DNA of 5,049 bases, from assembly GCA_015487455.1 (NCBI GenBank), contig WFPR01000037.1, forward strand, positions 1 through 5,049, read 5' to 3'. The stretch is from Candidatus Bipolaricaulota bacterium. GTDB taxonomy: Bacteria; Bipolaricaulota; Bipolaricaulia; RBG-16-55-9. Shown here piece after piece: positions 1 through 5,049 of the stretch; the first letter of the stretch is position 1, and each line of letters begins with the position of its first letter. The notes under the pieces are model-generated. The model was not told the origin of the DNA, ran no database searches, and saw only the letters and a list, made by a program, of their open reading frames with translations. Both the position numbers and the translations under genes were made by a program.

Positions 1-405
1 ACGCCCGAACAAGTCATCCCGGAGGCGGGGCCGGAGCTCCACCCGATCGCGCTGCGCTTCACCCCCAGCTCGCCCGTCCCCCGGGGCGCGGTCGTGCTCG
101 TCACCGCCGAGGTCGAGAACAGCGGCACCCGCGACGCGGGGCCGTTCGTCGTCGAGTTCGCCCTGCGGCGCGAGCGCGAAGAAGGCCCCGAACAAGACTT
201 CGTCGTCTTCGGCGTCCGGGAGGTGTCGGGGCTGCGGGTCGGGCGCACGGTGCGCGTCCAGGTCGGGCTCGACACCTCGGGGCTTGCGCCCGGCCTCTAC
301 GCCGTGCGCGTCGTCGTGCGCCCCCTGGGGAACGTCGAGCTGGACCCCGACAACAACGCGCTGATCGCGTTCCTCACCGTGCGGGAGCCCGGCTCCGAGT
401 CTTAG
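1..405 (+). CDS. C-terminal part of a CARDB-domain (Ig-like) protein, 5' end outside window
   Basis: The frame is open from the first base and ends at a TAG at 403-405, giving 134 visible residues. A GTG at 94 could be taken as a start, but it lies inside the domain, so this is more likely the tail of a longer protein entering from the left. Residues about 12-128 look like one CARDB-type beta-sandwich: alternating hydrophobic strands, the segment VENSGTRDAGPF (38-49), a turn LAPGLYAVRVVV (95-106) and the closing DPDNNA (115-120), all typical of this family. CARDB domains are usually found on exported or surface proteins, often as repeated units; they bind or space rather than catalyse. No signal peptide or membrane segment is visible in this fragment. 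The gene converges on murF with only 3 bases between the stops. The domain assignment is from pattern recognition; the function of the whole protein cannot be told from this piece. Confidence 0.72.
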   Translation, partial: TPEQVIPEAGPELHPIALRFTPSSPVPRGAVVLVTAEVENSGTRDAGPFVVEFALRREREEGPEQDFVVFGVREVSGLRVGRTVRVQVGLDTSGLAPGLYAVRVVVRPLGNVELDPDNNALIAFLTVREPGSES

Positions 406-408
406 CCT

Positions 409-1857
409 CTAGCGCCCGATCAAGGCGTCCACGACGCGGTCGAGGGCCATCCCCCGCGAGCCCTTCACCAGGATCGCGTTTCGGTCGTCGGGCAGGGCGC
501 GCTCCAGCTGTCGGAGCAGCTCGTCTTGGGTTTTGGCGAGAAAGACCCGCTCGGGGGGCCAGCCGTGGCGCTCGAGGAGCGCGCGGGCCGTCTCGCCCGC
601 CCGCGCCCCGATCGCGAAAACATAGTCAATCTGAGCCGCGACGATCGCGTCCGCGAGCCCCCGATGGAGCTCGGGGGCTCGCGCCCCCAGCTCCAGCATG
701 TCGCCGAACACGAGGACCCGGCGCCGGGGAGGGCGGAAGCGCAACCGGGCCAGCGCGTGGAGGGCCTCGCGGACGGCCGTGGGGTTCGCGTTGTACGAGT
801 CGTCGAGGATGAGCCCGAAGCGCCGACTGCGCTTCGGCTCCAGGCGCCTCGGCACGGGGCGGAACTCCCGCAGGGCCCGCAGGGCCGCGAGCACGAGGGC
901 GTCGTCCGACTCGTCGGGCTCCCGCAGCGCCCAAGCGGCCGCGACCGCCCCCAGGACGTTGTAGACGTTCGCCCGGCCCAGCAGCCGGGTGCGCACCCTC
1001 ACGCTCCCCCCGGGCGTGACGAGCGTGAAGCGCAAGCCCGACGGCCTGCTCTCGTCGATCTCCCGGGCGCGAAAGGCCGCGTCCGCGCGCTTGAGCCCGA
1101 ACGTGACGACGCGGAGCCCGCGGCGCTCCAGCTCGGGGAGCCAGCGCCCCACGAAGGGCGCGTCGGCGTTGACGACCGCTGCGCCTTCGGAGGGCAGCGC
1201 CTCGAGCAGCCGCCACTTCTCGCGGGCCAGCGCCTCCTCGCTCCCGAAGAACTCGAGGTGGGCCTCGCCGAGGGCCGTCAGCACCCCCACGGTGGGCCTC
1301 AGGATTCGGGCTAAGAGCCCGATGTCGCCGGGGCGCTGGAGCGCCACCTCGAAGATCCCGACCTCCGCGTCTGAAGGCATGTTGAGCAGCGCCAGGGGCA
1401 GCCCGATCTCCGTGTTGAAGTTCCCCGGCGAGCGATAAGCGCGGGCGCGCGGGCTGAGCAGCGCGTACAGCAGCTCCTTGGTGGTCGTCTTGCCCGAGCT
1501 GCCGGTGACCCCGACCAGGGGGATCGTCAGCGCCCGACGGCGCGCCTCAGCCAGCCGCTGGAGCGCCTCTAGGGGGTCCGGCACCTCGATGACGTTGCGG
1601 ACGTGGGCGTTCGTGTCAACGTCGGCGTTGGCGCTCAGCCCCGAAGGCCAGCGCTGCACGAGGGCGCCCGCGGCCCCCCGGCGGAAGGCGTCCCCAACGT
1701 AGAGGTGCCCGTCGGTGCGCGCGCCGGGCAGCGCGACGAACAGTTCACCAGGGCGCAGCGTCCGGCTGTCGACGGAGAAGCCCGTGACGGGGCGCGAGGG
1801 GTCGGGGCGGTGGAGCCGTCCCCCGACGACTTCCGCGATCTCGGCCGCCGTCCACAC
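409..1857 (-). CDS. murF: MurF, UDP-N-acetylmuramoyl-tripeptide--D-alanyl-D-alanine ligase
   Basis: This cytoplasmic ATP-dependent ligase adds D-Ala-D-Ala to UDP-MurNAc-tripeptide, the last soluble step of peptidoglycan precursor synthesis. The 482 residues are normal or slightly long for MurF, and all three Mur-ligase domains are visible. The N-terminal domain has VDSRTLRPGELFVALPG (29-45). The central ATPase domain has the P-loop GVTGSSGKTTTKE (116-128), SPGNFNTEIGLPLALLN (143-159) and GEAHLEFFGS (197-206), then K214 at the position of the carbamylated lysine. The C-terminal domain has LDDSYNANPTAV (351-362), FGDMLELG (384-391) and LVKGSRGMALD (463-473). The start is GTG at 1855-1857; an in-frame stop lies two codons upstream (1861-1863), so no longer start exists. 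No clear Shine-Dalgarno precedes it, so it may rely on translational coupling with the S55 gene 21 bases upstream. Oddities: the usual EMG motif reads EVAL (170-173), and there is a small polar insertion near 74-88. MurF rather than MurE is favoured by the GDMLELG and SYNANP motifs. Confidence 0.96.
   Translation of the reverse strand: MWTAAEIAEVVGGRLHRPDPSRPVTGFSVDSRTLRPGELFVALPGARTDGHLYVGDAFRRGAAGALVQRWPSGLSANADVDTNAHVRNVIEVPDPLEALQRLAEARRRALTIPLVGVTGSSGKTTTKELLYALLSPRARAYRSPGNFNTEIGLPLALLNMPSDAEVGIFEVALQRPGDIGLLARILRPTVGVLTALGEAHLEFFGSEEALAREKWRLLEALPSEGAAVVNADAPFVGRWLPELERRGLRVVTFGLKRADAAFRAREIDESRPSGLRFTLVTPGGSVRVRTRLLGRANVYNVLGAVAAAWALREPDESDDALVLAALRALREFRPVPRRLEPKRSRRFGLILDDSYNANPTAVREALHALARLRFRPPRRRVLVFGDMLELGARAPELHRGLADAIVAAQIDYVFAIGARAGETARALLERHGWPPERVFLAKTQDELLRQLERALPDDRNAILVKGSRGMALDRVVDALIGR
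652..695 (-). other. Pair of mutually exclusive hairpins inside murF
   Basis: Read on the murF message, the segment has three arms. Arm 1 is TGGAGCTGGGGGC (695-683). Arm 2 is the CG-rich stretch 683-671, which reads on to AGCTCCA (671-665). Arm 3 is TCGGGGGCTCGCG (664-652). The 1:2 hairpin pairs TGGAGCT with AGCTCCA and GGGGGC with GCCCCC. That makes 13 pairs with a single bulged base (672), closed by the tetraloop GCGA (682-679), which fits GNRA. The 2:3 hairpin pairs 683-671 with 664-652, 13 perfect pairs with a 6-base loop (670-665). The two share arm 2, so only one can form at a time. No T-run follows either, so neither is a standard intrinsic terminator. The pairing is directly visible; any regulatory role is inference. 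The region encodes the conserved MurF segment after GDMLELG. Confidence 0.6.
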
Positions 1858-1860
1858 CGC

Positions 1861-1886
1861 TCAGCTCAGCAGTTCAGCTCAGCAGT
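1861..1886. repeat. Perfect 13-bp tandem duplication at the S55 stop / murF start junction
   Basis: TCAGCTCAGCAGT occurs at 1861-1873 and again, directly abutting, at 1874-1886. The right copy contains the last two S55 codons in part and its stop TGA (1879-1881). The left copy supplies a second in-frame TGA (1861-1863) and most of the 21-base gap before the murF GTG. Removing one copy would shorten the gap to 8 bases without changing either protein. The repeat holds no recognisable ribosome binding site. Confidence 0.9.
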
Positions 1887-4068
1887 AGAAGAGCTGGTTG
1901 CAGTCGTCCTCGTCCCCGTTCCCGTCCTCGCTCTTGTCCTGATCGCCGTCCCCGTCGTCGCCGGAGTCGTTGTCCTTCTGCTGTTCGTCATTCTCTTGCT
2001 TCTGGTCTTGATCCTGATCCGGCTGGTCGTCCTGTTGCGGGTCCTTCCCCTTGCCCTCGGGTTCGGACTCCTTGGCCTTCTCGGGCTTCGTCTGCGTCTG
2101 GTCTTGCTGCTGTTGCTCCTTCGGCTGGGGCTTGGGCTGGGGCTTGGGCCGCTCGATCTCCAGCGTCACGCGCCCCTCGCCCGTCACCACCCAGTCCTTC
2201 AGCTTGCGGACCTCCTGGAACGCCTCGCCGCCCCCGCCCTTGGTCAGCCCGACCAGCTCGACCGTCAGCTGGTCGTTCGTGGTCGCCTCCTCGATCGCCC
2301 GGAGCAAGTCCTCGAGGCTCCCGTACTGCTGCTGGGAGGCGGAGGCCTGCTGGGCGGCCCCCTGCTGGCGGCGCAGCCCGCCGCGCACCCGCAGCGTGAG
2401 CCGCCGCGCCTCCAGCTCCTCGGGCAGCTCGAGGCTCCCCTCGATCCTCCGCTCCTCCCCGCGATAGGCTCGGAGCGTCACGGTGTAGCGCACCGTCTCG
2501 CCCGGGCGATACTTCCCCTTGTCCGTCTCGACATCGACGACCTGGAGGAGCCTGACGGGCTTCATGGTGAGGATGTCCACGTCGATGCGGCTGATCTGGG
2601 GGTCGGCGAACTCGTTCTGCAGCAGGAGGAAGAGCGTCTGCGCGACCTGCAGCGGCCCGAAGACCGCGATGTCGTTGAAGTCCGCGAAGACGTCCGCGCG
2701 CCCGAGGCGCCGGGGGAGGTTGTCGCCCCGGATGGTGTACTCGACGCGCATCGTCCCCTGGCCGATGCGGTTGAGCGTCGTGTCCACCCCCTGGAGCAGC
2801 GAGGCGAAGACCAAGAAGGGCACGAAGCGGCTCACGTCGGCGAGGTTGACCGTGAGGTCCCGAACCGTGTCGGTCGTGATGTCGCGGACGCGGACGGTGA
2901 GGCGGATCGAGCGGGGCGGGCGCCCAAGCAGGGCGCCGATCGCCTGTACGCGATCCTGCAAGATGGTCCCCAGCACCTCCGCGCGGTCGACCCGGGGGAG
3001 CACGAAGGAGATCGGCCCGCTGTTCACGGTGTCGATGACTTGCGCCCGCGCGAGGAAGAGCCGCGATTCGCCCGTCAGGAACAGCTGGTGCCCGCAGGCC
3101 AGCAGCACCCCCGCCTCGGGGTCGACGTAGCTGGTGGTGCAGACGCCCCCCAGCGTGACGTCGCCGTTGGTCAGCAGCGCGGCCATCGGGCGCCCGGGTT
3201 TAAACTCTTCGGGCGCGAAGGCCCCCAGCCCGTCCGAGTTCGACGCGGCCGCGAAGGGGTACATCGCCGCGCCGTAGCGCTCCTCGAAGCCCCTCTGCAG
3301 CTCCTCGAGGAACCCCCGATCGAGCCCCAACTCCATCGGGCTGCGGAGGGGGAGGAGCGCGCTCGCCGCCCGCTCGAAGACGCGCGGGTCGAGCCCCCGC
3401 TTAAGCCAGTCGAGCGCCCGGCCCGAGAGCCCGCTCACCCAGAGCGCCGTCCCCGTCCGCACGGCGTAGAGCGTGTCAGGGTGCGCGCGGCGCTCCGCAA
3501 GCTCGGGGGGCCGCGAGACGACCTTTACGGTGCGCCTTTGACCGTCCTCCCACCGCACGGACCGGAGCGCCTCCTCCAGGGGCCACAGCGCCTCCTCCTC
3601 ATCGCCCTCGTCGTCCTTGCGCTGCGCGTCGGCCGCCCGCTGCACCGCCCCCACGAGCTTGAGCATCGCCTCGATGGGGCGGACCAGCCCGATGGGGTTG
3701 GGGCTCTCGTCATAGAGAAACGCCGCAAAAAAGGCCCCGATCAGCTTGTTGTCGATGTAGATGGGGCTGCCGCTCATCCCCTGGGCGTAGCCGCCCGCCT
3801 CCCGGATCAGGTCGCCGCTGGAGCGCACCAGAATGTAGTCGTTCAGGTCGCCGGGGTTGTCCACCAGCCCGACGATCCGCACCTGGAAGAGCTGCGGGCG
3901 GCCCTCCCCGATGGTCGTCCGGCCGACCCCCTCCAGGCCGATCTGAAGATCCCGCATGAACAAAAACGGCCCGGCGTTCACGTCCGCGGACGCGGGGAGC
4001 GTCGCGTACGCCAACGCCACCAGCAGCGCGCCCAGCGCCAACACCCGAAGCGCCCTCATCGACGGCAT
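1879..4068 (-). CDS. Exported SpoIVB/S55-family serine peptidase-like protein with acidic C-terminal tail
   Basis: The 729-residue protein starts with a signal peptide: MPSMRALR, a hydrophobic run to about residue 22, and a likely signal peptidase I site after ASA (26-28). It should act outside the cytoplasmic membrane. Residues about 40-140 carry the S55 serine motif GMSGSPIYIDNKLIGAF (97-113), with S99 matching the nucleophile by analogy to chymotrypsin-type GDSGGP. Residues 300-345 carry NGDVTLGGVCTTSYVD and LLACGHQLF (322-330), with H327 the likely catalytic histidine. So serine precedes histidine, the reverse of Bacillus SpoIVB; I recall long S55 proteins in Acidobacteria with this order. 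Residues about 505-640 form a beta-rich domain (VDVETDKGKYRPGETVRYTV). A Q-rich patch lies at 568-581. From 641 comes a P/K/Q then D/E-rich tail ending CNQLFYC. A charged insertion lies at 146-160. The substrate is unknown. It lies between sucC and murF, probably in one transcript. The S55 assignment is strong; peptidase activity is inferred. Confidence 0.85.
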   Translation of the reverse strand: MPSMRALRVLALGALLVALAYATLPASADVNAGPFLFMRDLQIGLEGVGRTTIGEGRPQLFQVRIVGLVDNPGDLNDYILVRSSGDLIREAGGYAQGMSGSPIYIDNKLIGAFFAAFLYDESPNPIGLVRPIEAMLKLVGAVQRAADAQRKDDEGDEEEALWPLEEALRSVRWEDGQRRTVKVVSRPPELAERRAHPDTLYAVRTGTALWVSGLSGRALDWLKRGLDPRVFERAASALLPLRSPMELGLDRGFLEELQRGFEERYGAAMYPFAAASNSDGLGAFAPEEFKPGRPMAALLTNGDVTLGGVCTTSYVDPEAGVLLACGHQLFLTGESRLFLARAQVIDTVNSGPISFVLPRVDRAEVLGTILQDRVQAIGALLGRPPRSIRLTVRVRDITTDTVRDLTVNLADVSRFVPFLVFASLLQGVDTTLNRIGQGTMRVEYTIRGDNLPRRLGRADVFADFNDIAVFGPLQVAQTLFLLLQNEFADPQISRIDVDILTMKPVRLLQVVDVETDKGKYRPGETVRYTVTLRAYRGEERRIEGSLELPEELEARRLTLRVRGGLRRQQGAAQQASASQQQYGSLEDLLRAIEEATTNDQLTVELVGLTKGGGGEAFQEVRKLKDWVVTGEGRVTLEIERPKPQPKPQPKEQQQQDQTQTKPEKAKESEPEGKGKDPQQDDQPDQDQDQKQENDEQQKDNDSGDDGDGDQDKSEDGNGDEDDCNQLFYC
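2123..2146. repeat. Two exact 12-bp tandem repeats encoding PKPQ units
   Basis: GGCTGGGGCTTG occurs at 2123-2134 and 2135-2146 on the plus strand, with the first bases of a third unit after it. On the S55 coding strand this encodes PKPQPKPQPK (641-650), the start of the low-complexity tail. The copies are identical at the base level, which points to recent slippage or duplication rather than selection for amino acids alone. Confidence 0.85.
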
Positions 4069-4070
4069 TT

Positions 4071-4078
4071 CCCTCCCC
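4071..4078 (-). promoter_or_regulatory. Purine-rich ribosome binding site of the S55 gene
   Basis: On the coding strand the S55 ATG (4066-4068) is preceded by AAGGGGAGGGAA, whose GGGAGG core (4077-4072) is close to the consensus AGGAGG. Spacing to this ATG is short (3 bases). Spacing to a second in-frame ATG at 4057-4059 (residue 4) is 12 bases, so either could be used. Both leave the signal peptide intact. No other ATG or GTG lies in frame between here and the end of sucC. The 34-base gap to the sucC stop (4069-4102) shows no terminator or promoter. Confidence 0.65.
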
Positions 4079-4102
4079 TTCTTGCTCGCTCGCTTCAGAC
4101 GT

Positions 4103-5049
4103 TCAAGCCGCGGAGGCCCGGACGAGCCGGACGATCGTCTCGGCGCCCTCCTCCATGCTGTGGGCCGGGGTGATCCCCGAGACCCGTTCCAGAATCGTGC
4201 GGCCCTCCTCCTCGTTGGTGCCCACCAGGCGCACCACCAGCGGCACTTGAATGTCCAGCTCGTCCTTGGCCGCCACGATCCCCCGGGCCACCAGGTCGCA
4301 GCGGGTGATCCCGCCGAAGATGTTGATGAAGACCCCCTTGACGCCGGGGTCGCTCAGCACGATCTCCAGGGCTTTCTTCATCTGCTCGGCCGAGGCCCCG
4401 CCGCCCACGTCGAGGAAGTTCGCGGGCCGCCCGCCGACGAGCTGCACCAGATCCAAGGTGGCCATCACCAGCCCGGCCCCGTTGCCGATGATCCCCACGT
4501 CCCCGTCGAGCTTGACGTAGTTGAGGCCGTGCTTTTGGGCCTCCCGCTCGAGGGGGTCGAGCGTCTCCTCGACGCCCTCGGGGAGGTCCGCGGGCAGGTC
4601 GTCGTCGTCGAGGATGACCTTCGAGTCAAGAGCCCAGATCTCGCCTCCGGGGGTGACGGCCAGCGGGTTGATCTCGACGAGCTGGGCGCGGTACTCCACG
4701 AACGCCCGGTAGAGCCTCTGGAAGACGTCGCTCAGGGCTTTGATCTCGGCGCGGGGCACCCCGCTCCCGAAGAGCAGCGAGCGGACCTGATAGGGGTGCA
4801 GGCCCTCCAGCGGCGCGATGTGCGCCTTGAAGATGCGCTCGGGCGCTTGGCGGGCGACCTCCTCGATGTCCACGCCGCCCTCGGTCGAGAAGATCAGCAC
4901 GGGCTGGCGCTTCGAGCGATCCAGGGTGATTCCCAGATAGTACTCCCGCTCGATCTCGACGGCCTTGGTGATCAGGAGCTTGCGCACGGGCTCGCCTTGG
5001 ATGGCGAGCTGAAGGATCTCCTCGGCCCGTTGTCGGGCCTCCTCGGGGG
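4103..5049 (-). CDS. sucC: Succinyl-CoA synthetase (ADP/GDP-forming) beta subunit, N-terminus outside window
   Basis: SucC binds nucleotide and, with the alpha subunit SucD, interconverts succinyl-CoA and succinate with formation of ATP or GTP in the citric acid cycle. 314 residues are visible up to a TGA at 4103-4105. The frame stays open to 5049, and a GTG at 4985-4987 is an internal valine, since family-like sequence (AEEILQLAIQGEP) continues upstream of it. About 75 residues of the N-terminal ATP-grasp domain should be missing from a usual length near 390. In visible numbering: REYYLGITLDR (34-44), STEGGVDIEEVA (54-65), EINPLAV (125-131), DSKVILDDD (141-149), GIIGNGAGL (185-193), NFLDVGGGAS (210-219) and NIFGGITRCD (242-251). 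The last three belong to the C-terminal CoA-ligase domain at the contact with SucD. The catalytic phosphohistidine is on SucD, not here. No sucD follows; the next gene, 34 bases downstream, is the S55 protein. Malate-CoA ligase beta subunits are close relatives, but the plain SucC reading is favoured. Confidence 0.95.
   Translation of the reverse strand, partial: PEEARQRAEEILQLAIQGEPVRKLLITKAVEIEREYYLGITLDRSKRQPVLIFSTEGGVDIEEVARQAPERIFKAHIAPLEGLHPYQVRSLLFGSGVPRAEIKALSDVFQRLYRAFVEYRAQLVEINPLAVTPGGEIWALDSKVILDDDDLPADLPEGVEETLDPLEREAQKHGLNYVKLDGDVGIIGNGAGLVMATLDLVQLVGGRPANFLDVGGGASAEQMKKALEIVLSDPGVKGVFINIFGGITRCDLVARGIVAAKDELDIQVPLVVRLVGTNEEEGRTILERVSGITPAHSMEEGAETIVRLVRASAA

Noticed and set aside
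384..396. Possible bidirectional intrinsic terminator between the convergent genes.
   Set aside because: The stem is only 5 pairs, lies inside coding sequence and has no T-run on either strand.
94..405. A complete small gene starting at the GTG at 94.
   Set aside because: The frame is open to the window edge, and domain-like sequence begins well before 94, so a partial longer gene fits better.
526..1314. A 262-codon plus-strand frame opposite murF.
   Set aside because: Antisense shadow of a clearly conserved MurF. The product is Pro/Arg/Glu-rich with no recognisable domain.
3188..3205. Cluster of palindromes GGGCGCCC, CCCGGG and GTTTAAAC.
   Set aside because: They are short self-complementary 6- to 8-mers inside a coding region; no spacing or symmetry suggests an operator or recombination site.
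4069..4102. Promoter or terminator between sucC and the S55 gene.
   Set aside because: Only 34 bases; beyond the ribosome binding site it has no hairpin, T-run or -35/-10-like pair.
1603..4173. An 856-codon plus-strand reading frame, with a long Leu/Val-rich stretch resembling membrane segments around 1900-2150.
   Set aside because: It is codon-aligned and antisense to murF and the S55 gene. It stays open because those genes avoid TTA, CTA and TCA codons there. The hydrophobic stretch is simply the complement of Asp, Gln, Lys and Glu codons in the S55 tail. The minus-strand proteins match known families.

Overview
The window is GC-rich bacterial DNA (about two-thirds G+C by eye) and almost entirely coding. 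It holds four genes: one partial gene on the plus strand at the left edge and three minus-strand genes that read from the right edge leftwards. The organism makes peptidoglycan (murF), has a succinyl-CoA synthetase (sucC) and exports a large serine-peptidase-like protein of the SpoIVB/S55 kind. Long S55 proteins of this layout are known to me from Acidobacteria-like and other deep-branching, mostly diderm bacteria rather than from Firmicutes. That is weak taxonomic evidence and I do not name a phylum.

Layout. Positions 1-405 (+) hold the C-terminal end of a protein with a CARDB-type beta-sandwich domain. It ends 3 bases from the stop of the convergent murF (409-1857, -). Upstream of murF, across a 21-base gap made largely of a perfect 13-base tandem duplication, lies the S55 gene (1879-4068, -). 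Upstream of that, after a 34-base gap with a strong purine-rich ribosome binding site, is the 3' part of sucC (4103 to beyond 5049, -). The short gaps, shared direction and lack of any visible terminator suggest that sucC, the S55 gene and murF are co-transcribed. No sucD follows sucC in this window. No RNA genes, mobile elements or CRISPR arrays are visible, and no stretch above 300 bases lacks a gene.

Function. SucC acts in the citric acid cycle in the cytoplasm. MurF closes the cytoplasmic UDP-MurNAc-pentapeptide pathway. The S55 protein carries a signal peptide and should act outside the cytoplasmic membrane. A functional link between the three is not evident beyond a possible shared transcript.

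Most worth a second look: (a) inside murF, at 652-695, two mutually exclusive long hairpins share one arm, like an attenuator, and one is capped by a GNRA tetraloop; (b) the S55 protein has its serine motif before its histidine motif, the reverse of SpoIVB, and ends in a charge-segregated Q/D-rich tail closed by a CxxxxxC terminus; (c) the 13-base duplication sits exactly on the S55 stop/murF start junction. I see no clear evidence for an entirely new system.
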